From Embleya sp040605455 (GTDB taxonomy: Bacteria > Actinomycetota > Actinomycetes > Streptomycetales > Streptomycetaceae): a DNA stretch of 64,000 nt. Location of the stretch: contig NZ_JBEXCV010000011.1 in NCBI RefSeq assembly GCF_040605455.1, forward strand, positions 1-64,000, read 5' to 3'. The position numbers were made by a program, and so were the translations under genes. Positions 47,136-56,044 of the stretch are shown here, in pieces (position 1 is the stretch's first letter; every line of letters begins with the position of its first letter). The notes below the pieces were generated by a model. The model saw only the letters and a program-made list of their open reading frames with translations. It was not told the DNA's origin and made no database searches.

Positions 47136-48242
47136 ATGCCCAAACCAGGAGAACTCACCTTCACCGCGCCGCCGCGTCGTTCGAAGCCGCCGCGCCACCT
47201 TGCCGACCTCACCCCCGCCGAGCGCCGCGAGGCCGTGGCCGAGTTGGGCGAGAAGCCGTTTCGTGCGGCCCAACTGTCCAAGCACTACTTCGGTCACCTC
47301 TCGAACGATCCCGAGCAGTGGACCGACATGCCCGCCGCGTCGCGGGCCAAACTCGCCGAGGCGCTACTGCCCGCACTGATGACGTCCGTGCGGGACATCT
47401 CGTGCGACGACGGTGCGACCCGCAAGTCGTTGTGGAAGCTCTTCGACGGCACCCTCGTCGAAGCTGTGCTGATGCGCTACCCCGACCGGGTCACCATGTG
47501 CGTGTCCTCACAGGCGGGCTGCGGAATGAACTGCCCGTTCTGCGCCACCGGCCAGGCGGGCCTGACCCGCAACCTGTCCACCGGCGAGATCGTCGAGCAG
47601 GTGCTCGCCGGCGCGCGGGCGCTCGCCCGCGGCGAGGTGCCCGGCGGCCCCGGCCGGGTCAGCAACATCGTCTTCATGGGCATGGGCGAGCCGCTCGCCA
47701 ACTACAAGGCGGTGGTCGGCGCCGTGCGTCGGCTGACCGACGCGGGTCCGGACGGGCTGGGCATCTCCGCCCGCTCGGTGACCATGTCGACGGTCGGCCT
47801 GGTCCCGGCGATGTACAAGCTCGCCGACGAACGCGTCCCGGTCACCCTGGCGCTGTCCCTGCACGCGCCGGACGACGACCTGCGCAACACGCTCGTGCCG
47901 GTCAACACGCGCTGGGACGTGCGCGAGGTGCTGGACGCCGCGTGGCACTACGAGGGTGTCACCGGCCGACGGGTGTCCATCGAGTACGCGCTGATCAAGG
48001 ACATCAACGACCACGGCTGGCGGGCCGACCTGCTCGGACGCCGGCTCAAGAACCACAACGCGCACGTCAACCTGATCCCGCTCAACCCCACCCCGGGGTC
48101 GAAGTGGACCGCGTCGACGGCCGAACGCCAGGAGGAGTTCGTCCGCCTGCTGACCAAGCACGGCGTGCCGGTCACCGTCCGGGACACCCGGGGCCGGGAC
48201 ATCGACGGCGCGTGCGGTCAGCTGGCCGCCGCGGAGGTCTAG
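47136..48242 (+). CDS. rlmN: 23S rRNA/tRNA (adenine-C2)-methyltransferase RlmN
   Basis: 368 residues. The radical-SAM motif CGMNCPFC (Cys129, 133, 136), GMGEPLANY and the methyl-carrying Cys360 region [11 protein letters not shown] identify RlmN, which methylates A2503 of 23S rRNA and A37 of some tRNAs. Another Cys near the N-terminal half of the active site is not assigned. It follows the structured element and could have its own promoter (GACACT before the start). Confidence 0.96.
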   Translation: MPKPGELTFTAPPRRSKPPRHLADLTPAERREAVAELGEKPFRAAQLSKHYFGHLSNDPEQWTDMPAASRAKLAEALLPALMTSVRDISCDDGATRKSLWKLFDGTLVEAVLMRYPDRVTMCVSSQAGCGMNCPFCATGQAGLTRNLSTGEIVEQVLAGARALARGEVPGGPGRVSNIVFMGMGEPLANYKAVVGAVRRLTDAGPDGLGISARSVTMSTVGLVPAMYKLADERVPVTLALSLHAPDDDLRNTLVPVNTRWDVREVLDAAWHYEGVTGRRVSIEYALIKDINDHGWRADLLGRRLKNHNAHVNLIPLNPTPGSKWTASTAERQEEFVRLLTKHGVPVTVRDTRGRDIDGACGQLAAAEV

Positions 48243-48251
48243 GGCCGGTTT

Positions 48252-48281
48252 GCCGGACCGGGCCCGGTCCCCCGGTCCGGC
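48252..48281 (+). terminator. Terminator of rlmN
   Basis: An 11-bp stem (48252-48262 with 48271-48281) with an eight-base loop, ten bases after the rlmN stop. No T-run. Confidence 0.75.
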
Positions 48282-48661
48282 TCCGCCGCAAGTGGGACAT
48301 CCCGGGCAGGTCACGGGTGCGCGGCGCGGCGATATAGAACGGGTAACGAATCCTTATCGGATCCTTAGGCGCCCCGGGGCAGACTGATCTCAGTGCCAAG
48401 CCGTCGGATCCTTTGATCCCCCCGTTCGAATGATCCGGCGGTGGCACGCCCAAGCCGCCGGTCGAAGGGACACGATCCGGCGCACGGCTCGGGGTCGCGT
48501 GGCCCCCGAGACGATAAGCACTTCGAGCCCGTCGCGGAAGGGGACGCCGCGCCGGGCTCGAAGTGTTTTCCCATATCGCACGGGCATCGGGCGTTCCCCG
48601 TGTCCGTCGGGCATCGCGCCCGGACCGTGGCCCGGGCGCGAATATCGAGCCGGCCGCGGCT
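48282..48661. other. 380-bp convergent intergenic region
   Basis: Lies between rlmN and the convergent ABC permease gene. It contains a second large hairpin (48519-48565) and an AT-richer patch near 48330-48370. No convincing coding frame or promoter-like pair was found. Confidence 0.5.
48519..48565. terminator. Hairpin with T-run, bidirectional
   Basis: A 13-bp perfect outer stem (48519-48531 with 48553-48565) and a five-pair inner stem separated by one mismatch, followed on the plus strand by TTTT. It can end transcripts from rlmN and from the minus-strand permease gene. Confidence 0.78.
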
Positions 48662-49945
48662 TCAGACCCGGCGCGGCCGTTCGTCCCGTAGGGTCACCAC
48701 GGCCGCCGCGATCAGTGCGATCGCCAGCAGACCGAGGGTCCACATCGAGCCCAACAGGGCCGCGTGCGCGGGCACCGTGGGAAACGAATCCCCGTCGCCG
48801 CGTGCCGGCCACGCCGTCAGCGCGCCGACCCCCACCGAGATCGCCACGCACACCAGCACCGGCACCACCAGGACTGCCAGGGCCGCTCGGCGATCCAGTC
48901 GCTCACCGGCGCCGATCGAGTGCAACGCGTGCGAGGTCTCGCGGCGCGCGGGGCCGTGTTCCACGACCGCCGTGAACAGCATCGCCGCCGCACACGAGGA
49001 CATCGTCGTCATGGTGAGGAACAGCGGAGCGTCGGCCATCCCGGGCGGCGTGCGGTCACCCGCGAGCACGCTGGTCGTGACCACCGCCAGCGCGATCGTG
49101 GCCAGGCCCAGCGGCAGCGCCAAGCCACGTGCGCTCGCCTCGATCCGGCGCGCCGCGCACAGTGTCCATACCCGACCCGCCCGGGAGGCCCAGCCCGAGC
49201 CCAGCCAGGTCAACAGCCACGGCACGGTGAGGGCCGCGCCCGTCAGCACCGCGCCGTAGCCGACCACTGCCGCCGGCACCGCACCGTGAGACAACCGCTC
49301 CGTATGTCCCGGGTCGGCGATCAGGTACTGGCCGAGAAGTCCGGCGAGTATCACCAGCGGTCCGAGGTACGGCGGGATGCGCGGTCGCAGCCGAGGCGAC
49401 GGTCGACCCGTTGCGTAGAAGGCGGCGAGCGCCGCCACCGAGGGCAGCGCGGCGAGCACCGCGACCACGGCCGGCCAAGGTGCCGAGGCCCCGATCGCGA
49501 GCAGGTGCCGGACCGCGGGGGGCGGCGAAGCGGGGAGCGAGCGCAGCGCGAGATGCGCCTGCACACCGGCGAAAGTGCCGGCCAGAGCCGTGACGGCGGC
49601 CTCGGACACGACAACGTCCCGACTCCGGCGGTTCGCCTCGTCGGCCGGGAACGGGGCGCCCGGCCGGTCGCCCCCGCCAGGGATCGTCAGGCGGATGCCG
49701 ATCGCGACCAACACGGCCACAGCGCCCAGCACCGGCAGCGCCGCGAGCACCGGTCCGATCAGTGCCGGCCCGCGATGTTCGATCGGGAATGCCCAGGCCA
49801 GCAGGCACAGCAGCACGATCGTGGCGGTACTCGCGACCGTCGCGCCGGCCAGCACGCGCACGGCGTCGACCCGGGAAGCGCCGTGCCACGCGTCGCGCAA
49901 CAGGCTCCGGCCGGCCGGGGACACCGGCCTACCACCCGTCCGCAT
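48662..49945 (-). CDS. ABC transporter permease, FtsX-like
   Basis: 427 residues with about ten hydrophobic segments (for example TIVLLCLLAWAFPI, PVLAALPVLGAVAVLVAIGI, LGLATIALAVVTTSVLAG, LGLLAIALIAAAVVTL). The topology, with a large internal loop, suits FtsX/MacB-type permeases of the lipoprotein or antimicrobial-peptide exporters. It overlaps the 3' end of the upstream ATPase gene by 17 bases, so they form one unit. The substrate is unknown. Confidence 0.72.
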   Translation of the reverse strand: MRTGGRPVSPAGRSLLRDAWHGASRVDAVRVLAGATVASTATIVLLCLLAWAFPIEHRGPALIGPVLAALPVLGAVAVLVAIGIRLTIPGGGDRPGAPFPADEANRRSRDVVVSEAAVTALAGTFAGVQAHLALRSLPASPPPAVRHLLAIGASAPWPAVVAVLAALPSVAALAAFYATGRPSPRLRPRIPPYLGPLVILAGLLGQYLIADPGHTERLSHGAVPAAVVGYGAVLTGAALTVPWLLTWLGSGWASRAGRVWTLCAARRIEASARGLALPLGLATIALAVVTTSVLAGDRTPPGMADAPLFLTMTTMSSCAAAMLFTAVVEHGPARRETSHALHSIGAGERLDRRAALAVLVVPVLVCVAISVGVGALTAWPARGDGDSFPTVPAHAALLGSMWTLGLLAIALIAAAVVTLRDERPRRV

Positions 49946-50681
49946 GCGGGTCGGGGCGACCGTCGCGCAGGGCCAGACGGCGGTCCGCGTGCGCGGCCAC
50001 CCGCCGGACGGCGGTGGCCAGCACCAGGGTCATCCCGTGCGAGCGCACGGCGGAGACCAGGATTCGCATCAGGTGGTCGAGGTCGGCGGTCGGCAGACCA
50101 TGCGTCGGTTCGTCCGCGAACACCACCGCCGGGCGGGTGACCAGCGCTCGGGCGACCGCCGCCCGGCGCAGCAGCGCGGGGCCCAGGTCGGTCGGCCGGG
50201 ATTCGGCGTGCTCGTTCACCTCCAGCCGCTCCATCCAGTGCCGGGCGATCGCGAACGCCTCGGCCCGGCGGACCCGGTCGAGCAGCAGCGGCAGTGCGAC
50301 GTTCTCCGCGACGGTCAACTCCGGCAGCAGCCGGGTACGGCCGTCGACGAGTCCGAAGTGCCGACGCCGCAGCGCGGTCCGGCCCTTCTCGTCGAGCACG
50401 TGCATCGGGCCGCTGTTGAACCACACCTCGCCACAGTCGGGGGCGACCACACCGGACAGGCACCCGAGCAGCGCCGACTTGCCGGCGCCGGGGGGACCGG
50501 TGATCGCGAAGGTCTCTTCGGCTCGGACCGCCGCGGAGACGTCCCGCAGCAGGGTGACCCGACCCTGGGTCAGGGTCAGCCCGCGACCGCGCAGGATGTC
50601 GTTGTCGGGCGGGGCGATCGGTACGTCTGCGGCGACGGCGCGCCGCTCATGGGGTCTCGCCGCGCGGGACGACAGGGACAT
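49929..50681 (-). CDS. ABC transporter ATPase, degenerate LolD-like
   Basis: 250 residues from ATG 50681, with GGGAGG five or so bases upstream. Walker A GPPGAGKSALL and Walker B VVFADEP are intact. The signature LSGGQ is replaced by LGPALLRRA, and the switch His is missing (VLATAVRRV). The Q-loop region reads LVDGRTRLLPELTV. ATP binding is likely but hydrolysis is doubtful; it could work only paired or as a regulator. It is the partner of the FtsX-like permease. Tyrosine-phosphatase gene is divergent. Confidence 0.78.
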   Translation of the reverse strand: MSLSSRAARPHERRAVAADVPIAPPDNDILRGRGLTLTQGRVTLLRDVSAAVRAEETFAITGPPGAGKSALLGCLSGVVAPDCGEVWFNSGPMHVLDEKGRTALRRRHFGLVDGRTRLLPELTVAENVALPLLLDRVRRAEAFAIARHWMERLEVNEHAESRPTDLGPALLRRAAVARALVTRPAVVFADEPTHGLPTADLDHLMRILVSAVRSHGMTLVLATAVRRVAAHADRRLALRDGRPDPHADGW

Positions 50682-50861
50682 GGCACACCTCCCGCAGAGA
50701 AACGTTCGTTTGCCACCCGTCTCCTCAAACGAGCATCGTGGCGCCTGGTTGCGGCAGGGATGACAAACCCCCTCACTCGGGGAGCCCTGCCGGCGGCCGG
50801 AGTTCGCGCGCACCATGATGAGGCGAACAGGTGTATCGAACGCGTTCCGAACGGGGTGCAC

Positions 50862-51662
50862 ATGAACCGCCGACTCGATCTTCCGGATCTCCTCAATGCC
50901 CGCGACGTCGGCGACCTACCGCTGATCGACGGGGGAGTCACTCGAACGGGCGTACTCATGCGCTGTGAGACCCCGGACCTGCTGACCTCCGAGGGGGTCG
51001 CCCGGCTGACCCATGTCTATCGCGTACGCCACGTGCTGGACCTGCGTTCCGAGGGCGAGGGACTGCAGCTCGAGCAGTGGCCCGGCGTGACCCGCCACCG
51101 ACTGCCGCTGCTGGGCCGACGCTCGGCGCTGGCTGCCGACCGGGCCGCGGTCGGCGACATCTCGGTGGGACAGACCCAGGGCCTGGGGTTGGACGACGAC
51201 ATCGATCTGGGCAGTGTGGACGAGTACGGCGCGGGCCTGCTGTACATGCGGATGGCCGAGCGCGGCGGCGAGTCGTACGTACGCTCGCTGGAGATCTTGG
51301 CCGGTGACGGCGGGGTGCCGGCGCTGGTGCACTGTACGGCGGGCAAGGATCGCACCGGCATCCTGGTCGCGCTGCTGTTGTCGGTCGCGGGGGTGGAGCG
51401 GGAGGCGATCATCGCCGACTACACCGAGACCGAGGTGCACATGGTGGAGATGTTCGAGCGGATCGACCGGTTGCCCAGGCAGCCGCGGATCGATCCGGCC
51501 CATCCGGTCGCCCCGGCGATGCGCGGTGCGGCCCGCGCCTCCATCGACACGTTCCTGCGCGTGCTCGCCGAGCGGCACGGCTCGGCGGCGGACTTCCTGC
51601 TCAAGGCGGGTGCGGCGCCGGAGCACCTGGAGACGTGGCGCCGCACCATCCGGGGGCGGTGA
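50862..51662 (+). CDS. Tyrosine-protein-phosphatase-like protein
   Basis: 266 residues. NARDVGDLPLIDGGVTRTGV at the N-terminus and the active-site loop HCTAGKDRTG (Cys158, Arg164) identify the Y_phosphatase3/PTP-like family, similar to MptpB and streptomycete relatives. The helical segment ERIDRLPRQPRIDPAHP follows. It may dephosphorylate proteins or phosphoinositides. The start ATG 50862 is reasonable but in-frame GTG 50856 is close. Not secreted by sequence. Confidence 0.85.
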   Translation: MNRRLDLPDLLNARDVGDLPLIDGGVTRTGVLMRCETPDLLTSEGVARLTHVYRVRHVLDLRSEGEGLQLEQWPGVTRHRLPLLGRRSALAADRAAVGDISVGQTQGLGLDDDIDLGSVDEYGAGLLYMRMAERGGESYVRSLEILAGDGGVPALVHCTAGKDRTGILVALLLSVAGVEREAIIADYTETEVHMVEMFERIDRLPRQPRIDPAHPVAPAMRGAARASIDTFLRVLAERHGSAADFLLKAGAAPEHLETWRRTIRGR

Positions 51663-51760
51663 CCCGGTCGGTCACCGGGTCACCGGGCGGCTCGGTGACC
51701 CGGGCCGAGGGGCCGGTACCGAGCGTCCCGGCCGGGTGGCCGGGACCGAGCGGCCCGGGC

Positions 51761-53140
51761 TCAGTGGCCCAGGAATCGGCCGAACGCCTGCGCGAGTCGG
51801 GACTCCTTCCCGGTGCGCTGCTCCTCGGCGTCCGCGCCGGCCATCACCCGCAGGCCGACGTTGGTGCCGATCCAGCGGAACGGCTCCGGCTCCCACTTGG
51901 GCGAGCGGTGTCGGACCCACGGCAGCCGGGTCAGCTCGGTGTACTCGTCGCGGATCAGGTCGGCGAGGGTGCGGCCCGCGAGGTTCGCGGTGCCCACGCC
52001 GTCGCCGACGTAGCCGCCGGCCCAGGCGAGCCTGCGGGCACGGTCCAGGCCGCAGCTCGCGTACCAGTCGCGGGCCACGCCCAGCGGTCCGCCCCACGTG
52101 TGGGTGATCGTGGCGTCGGCGACCGCCGGGAAGAGTTCGGCGACCACCCGGCGCAGTTCGGCGAAGACGTTCTCGTCCCTGTCGAACGCGGGCCGCACCC
52201 TGGAGCCGAAGTGGTACGGCGCACCGCGCCCGCCGAAGGCCAGCCGGTCGTCGGCGGTGCGCTGGCCGTAGATGATCAGGTGCCGCATGTCGCTGAAGCT
52301 CTCCCGGCGGGCCAGGCCGACCTCGGCCCAGAACGACTCCGGCAGCGGCTCGGTGGCGATCATCAGCGAGTACACCGGGGCCAGTTCGCGATGGAAGCCG
52401 GCCAGCTCGGGGGTGTAACCCTCGGTGGCCCGAACCACCACGTCGGCCCGGACCCGGCCGTGCGGGGTGATCGCGACGCCGTCCCGGATCGCGGTGACGG
52501 GGGTGTGCTCGTGGATGGTCACGCCCAGGCGGGTCACCGCGGCGGCCAAGCCCCGGGCCAGCTTGGCGGGGTGGATGACCGCGCAGTGCGGGGTGTAGGT
52601 GCCGCCGAGCACGTCGGTGGCGCCGACCATCGCGCTCGCCTCGGCGGCGTTCAGCAGCCGGGCGTCGGATTCGTCGAAGCCCCACGCGTGTTCGTCCGCG
52701 ACCAGTTGGCGCGCCCGGGTCAACTGGACCGGGGTGCGGGCCAGGACCACGGTGCCACCCTTGGCGAAGTCGCAGTCGATGCCCTCCTCGGCGACCACCC
52801 GGCCGACCTCGTCCACAGTCGCGTTCATCACCCGCTGCTGGGCGATCGCCCGCTCGCGGGTGCTGCTTCGGGCCACCTTGGCGATCGACGCGGGGAACAG
52901 CGCCGAGCACCAGCCGCCGTTGCGGCCGGAGGCGCCGAATCCGGCGATCTCCCGCTCCAGGACCACGATCCGCAACGACGGGTCCGCCTTGGCCAGGTAG
53001 TAGGCGGTCCACAGGCCGGTGTATCCGGCGCCGACGATGGCCACGTCCACGTCCAGGTCGCCCGCCGGCGCCGGTCGTGGCGTGATGTCCTCGCCGAGGG
53101 TGTCGAACCACAGCGACAGGTCGCGGTAGTCGGCGGTCAT
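51761..53140 (-). CDS. FAD-dependent oxidoreductase, DAO/PuuB type
   Basis: 459 residues. The dinucleotide fold VDVAIVGAGYTGLWTAYYLA and ASGRNGGWCSALFP are followed by DAO-family core motifs and the C-terminal FAD-contacting GGYVGDGVGTANLAGRTLAD. It resembles gamma-glutamylputrescine oxidoreductase (PuuB) and glycine/D-amino acid oxidases. ATG 53140 overlaps the stop of the upstream PPOX gene. With the aldehyde dehydrogenase and aminotransferase, an oxidative step of polyamine breakdown is likely. Confidence 0.86.
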   Translation of the reverse strand: MTADYRDLSLWFDTLGEDITPRPAPAGDLDVDVAIVGAGYTGLWTAYYLAKADPSLRIVVLEREIAGFGASGRNGGWCSALFPASIAKVARSSTRERAIAQQRVMNATVDEVGRVVAEEGIDCDFAKGGTVVLARTPVQLTRARQLVADEHAWGFDESDARLLNAAEASAMVGATDVLGGTYTPHCAVIHPAKLARGLAAAVTRLGVTIHEHTPVTAIRDGVAITPHGRVRADVVVRATEGYTPELAGFHRELAPVYSLMIATEPLPESFWAEVGLARRESFSDMRHLIIYGQRTADDRLAFGGRGAPYHFGSRVRPAFDRDENVFAELRRVVAELFPAVADATITHTWGGPLGVARDWYASCGLDRARRLAWAGGYVGDGVGTANLAGRTLADLIRDEYTELTRLPWVRHRSPKWEPEPFRWIGTNVGLRVMAGADAEEQRTGKESRLAQAFGRFLGH

Positions 53141-53793
53141 CGTCGCCACTTCCTCAGGTAGTCGGGCGCGGGCAGATCGAAGCGCAGGTCGGGGGCGGTC
53201 ACGGGCTCGCCGAAGTGCTCGGTGATGGGCACCACGCCGGCCCAGATCGGGGTGTCCAGGTCCTCGTCCTCGTCGTCGGGCGGGCCCGCCGAGATCTTCA
53301 CCGACGTCTCGTCCAGGGGCAGTGCGAGCACCAGCGTCGCGGCGAGTTCCTTGGCCCGGTGCGGGCGCAACTCGTCCCGACGGCCGGGCAGCAGCCGGTC
53401 GGTGAGCAGGTCCAGCGCGGCGACCTTCTCGTCCTCGGGCAACACGACGCACGAGCCGAGCACCATCGCGCTGCGGTAGTGCATGGACGATTCGAACGCC
53501 GAGCGGGCCAGCACCAGGCCGTCGAGCAGGGTCACGGTCAGGCAGGTCGGCGCGCCCGCGGCCAGGCCGCGGAAGAGCCGGCTGCCGGTCGAGCCGTGGA
53601 TCAACACCCGTTCGCCGTCCCGGGCGTAGGCGACCGGGAGGACGAACGGCCGGCCGTCCTCGTCGGTGATCGCGAGGTGTCCGACCAGACCGGCGTCGAG
53701 CACGGCGTGCAACGCGGTTCGGTCCGGCACGGCGTGGTCGGGCAGGCGGCGTATCCGGGTGCGGGGAGTGGAGCCTGGCGTGGGGTGGCTCAT
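53137..53793 (-). CDS. Pyridoxamine 5'-phosphate oxidase-like FMN protein
   Basis: 218 residues. The split-barrel segment VGHLAITDEDGRPFVLPVAY and IHGSTGSRLFRGL are typical of the PNPOx-related family (PF12900-like). Such proteins bind FMN or F420; this one is unlikely to be the true PdxH. It overlaps the FAD oxidoreductase gene by four bases, so the two are coupled and could act on the same compound. Preceded by a strong terminator of the aminotransferase gene. Confidence 0.82.
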   Translation of the reverse strand: MSHPTPGSTPRTRIRRLPDHAVPDRTALHAVLDAGLVGHLAITDEDGRPFVLPVAYARDGERVLIHGSTGSRLFRGLAAGAPTCLTVTLLDGLVLARSAFESSMHYRSAMVLGSCVVLPEDEKVAALDLLTDRLLPGRRDELRPHRAKELAATLVLALPLDETSVKISAGPPDDEDEDLDTPIWAGVVPITEHFGEPVTAPDLRFDLPAPDYLRKWRR

Positions 53794-53896
53794 CGGGCCT
53801 CTTCGGTGATCCGAGCGCGGCGTGGATGGTGGCGCGGGCTCGTCGATGTCGTGATGTCGGTATTTCTCGGCTCTTCGGGGGATTTCGCCCCGGATA

Positions 53897-53946
53897 TGAG
53901 TCTGCCGCCGTCGCGCACTGGCGTGTGCGCGACGGCGGCAGACTCA
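53897..53946 (-). terminator. Terminator after the aminotransferase gene
   Basis: A near-perfect stem of about 22 bp (53897-53918 with 53925-53946) and a six-base loop, located 38 bp past the aminotransferase stop (minus strand). It separates the lrp-aminotransferase unit from the downstream PPOX-oxidoreductase pair. Confidence 0.88.
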
Positions 53947-53984
53947 CTGAGGGTTCGTCGAATAGCCGGTGTTCACTGCTCGAT

Positions 53985-55370
53985 CTACAGCTTGGTCCAA
54001 GCCTCGGTCAGCACTCCGCGCAGGATCTGCTCGATCTCGTCGAATACACCCTGGTCCGCGACCAGCGGCGGGGAGAGCTGGATGACCGGGTCGCCGCGGT
54101 CGTCGGCGCGGCAGTACAGACCGTTGTCGTAGAGCGCGGTGGAGAGGAAGCCGCGGAGCAGGCGCTCGGCCTCGTCCTCGTTGAACGTCTCCTTGGTGCT
54201 CTTGTCCTTGACCATCTCGATGCCGTAGAAGTACCCGTTGCCGCGCACGTCGCCGACGATCGGCAGGTCCTGGAGCTTCTGCAGCGTGGCCAGGAACTTG
54301 GACTCGTTGTCCAGTACGTGCTGGTTCAGGCCCTCGCGCTCGAAGATGTCGAGGTTGGCCAGCGCCACGGCGGAGGACACCGGGTGCCCGCCGAAGGTGT
54401 AGCCGTGCATGAAGACGTTGTCGCTGCCGTTGTAGAACGGCTCGGCGATGCGGTCCGAGACGAGCATCGCGCCGATCGGCGAGTAGCCCGAGGTCATGCC
54501 CTTGGCGCAGGTGATGATGTCCGGCACGTAGTCGAACTTGTCGCACGCGAACATCGTGCCGAGCCGGCCGAACGCGCAGATGACCTCGTCCGAGACGAGC
54601 AGCACGTCGTACTGGTCACAGATCTCGCGCACGCGCTGGAAGTACCCGGGCGGCGGCGGGAAGCAGCCGCCGGCGTTTTGCACCGGCTCCAGGAAGACCG
54701 CCGCGACGGTGTCGGGGCCCTCGTTGAGGATCGCCACCTCGATCTGGTCGGCGGCCCAGCGGCCGAAGCCCTCGGGCGAGGAGTCGGCCAGGAACTCCGG
54801 CTTGCGGTACTGGTTGGTGTTCGGCACCCGGAAGGTGCTCGGCACCAGCGGCTCGTACGGCGCCTTGTAGTCCGGCAGACCGGTGATCGACAGCGCGCCC
54901 TGCGGGGTGCCGTGGTAGGCGATGGCCCGGGAGATGACCTTGTGCTTGGTCGGCTTGCCGGTCAGCTTGAAGTAGTGCTTCGCCAGCTTCCACGCGGACT
55001 CGACGGCCTCGCCGCCACCGGTGGTGAAGAAGACCTTGTTCAGGTCGCCCGGGGCGTAGTTCGCCAGGCGCTCGGCCAGCTCGATGGCCTTGGGGTGGGC
55101 GTAACTCCACACCGGGAAGAAGGCGAGCTGCTCGGCCTGCTTGCGGGCCACCTCGGCCAGCTCGGTGCGGCCGTGACCGGCCTGTACGACGAACAGGCCG
55201 GCGAGGCCGTCGATGTACTTGCGCCCGTTGGTGTCCCAGATGTAGCTGCCTTCACCGCGCACGATGGTCGGCACGGGAGCGTTCTCGTACGACGACATGC
55301 GGGTGAAGTGCATCCACAGGTGGTCGTAGGCGCTCTTGGAGAGGGCCGCGTTGTCGTACTGCTGTGTCAT
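53985..55370 (-). CDS. Class III aminotransferase (putrescine/GABA type)
   Basis: 461 residues. AKGMTSGYSPIGA carries the PLP-binding Lys290, with LVSDEVICAFGRLG upstream supplying the conserved Asp. Sequence is closest in feel to putrescine/GABA or beta-alanine aminotransferases of polyamine clusters. ATG 55370 overlaps the lrp stop (ATGA). It would transfer the amino group of putrescine (or GABA) to pyruvate or 2-oxoglutarate, making gamma-aminobutyraldehyde or succinate semialdehyde. Confidence 0.88.
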   Translation of the reverse strand: MTQQYDNAALSKSAYDHLWMHFTRMSSYENAPVPTIVRGEGSYIWDTNGRKYIDGLAGLFVVQAGHGRTELAEVARKQAEQLAFFPVWSYAHPKAIELAERLANYAPGDLNKVFFTTGGGEAVESAWKLAKHYFKLTGKPTKHKVISRAIAYHGTPQGALSITGLPDYKAPYEPLVPSTFRVPNTNQYRKPEFLADSSPEGFGRWAADQIEVAILNEGPDTVAAVFLEPVQNAGGCFPPPPGYFQRVREICDQYDVLLVSDEVICAFGRLGTMFACDKFDYVPDIITCAKGMTSGYSPIGAMLVSDRIAEPFYNGSDNVFMHGYTFGGHPVSSAVALANLDIFEREGLNQHVLDNESKFLATLQKLQDLPIVGDVRGNGYFYGIEMVKDKSTKETFNEDEAERLLRGFLSTALYDNGLYCRADDRGDPVIQLSPPLVADQGVFDEIEQILRGVLTEAWTKL

Positions 55371-55858
55371 CGAGTACCCCACTGGTAGGTCTGCTTCCGA
55401 AGCTTCAGGTAGACGAAGCTCTCGGTGCTCCGTACGCCCGGAATCGCTCGAATCCTCTTGTTGATGATGTCGAGCAAGTGGTCGTCGTTCTCGCATACGA
55501 GTTCCACGATGAGATCGAAGGAGCCGGCCGTGATGACGACGTAGTCCACTTCCTTCATTGTGGCCAGTATGTCCGCTACGGGATCGATGTCTCCTTCGAC
55601 ACGAACCCCGACCATGGCCTGGCGATGGAAGCCGACCGTCAGCGGATCGGTCACCGCGACGATCTGCATCACGCCTTGGTCGAGCAGGCGCTGTACGCGT
55701 TGACGTACGGCGGCCTCCGAGAGACCGACCGCCTTGCCGATCGCGGCGTACGAGCGGCGTCCGTCCTCTTGGAGCTGCTCGATGATCGCCTTCGACACGG
55801 CGTCGGCCGAAGCGTTCGGGTTTCTGTCTCGACCGGCCACGTAGTCACTCTGCCTCAT
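55367..55858 (-). CDS. Lrp/AsnC-family transcriptional regulator
   Basis: 163 residues from ATG 55858, with AAAGG eight bases upstream (TTG 55876 is less likely). Helix-turn-helix: IIEQLQEDGRRSYAAIGKAV then GLSEAAVRQRVQRLLDQGV; the C-terminal RAM domain follows (VDYVVITAGSFDLIVELVCE). It is the head of the lrp-aminotransferase operon, divergent from the aldehyde dehydrogenase gene with inverted repeats between, so it most likely controls both. Streptomyces has a similar polyamine repressor in this position. Confidence 0.92.
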   Translation of the reverse strand: MRQSDYVAGRDRNPNASADAVSKAIIEQLQEDGRRSYAAIGKAVGLSEAAVRQRVQRLLDQGVMQIVAVTDPLTVGFHRQAMVGVRVEGDIDPVADILATMKEVDYVVITAGSFDLIVELVCENDDHLLDIINKRIRAIPGVRSTESFVYLKLRKQTYQWGTR

Positions 55859-55883
55859 CAGATGGGCCTTTCGCAAGGGAATC

Positions 55884-55920
55884 CGTTGACTTTGCTCAAC
55901 GAGACAACTGATTCAGTTGT
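55884..55920. promoter_or_regulatory. Two inverted repeats in the lrp-aldehyde dehydrogenase gap
   Basis: CGTTGA (55884-55889) pairs with TCAACG (55896-55901) across six bases, and ACAACTGA (55904-55911) pairs with TCAGTTGT (55913-55920) across one base. They lie between divergent lrp and aldehyde dehydrogenase starts and suit an Lrp-type multi-site operator. Confidence 0.65.
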
Positions 55921-56044
55921 TGGTGTGTGATGGGGATGCGGATACCGACAGCAATCCGGCTAGGCTGGGAACCGCGGCCCAGGCCGGGATCGACCCCCTC
56001 GCCGTCCTGCCGACGCCGCCCCGTTTTCGAAGGAGACTTGGGAC

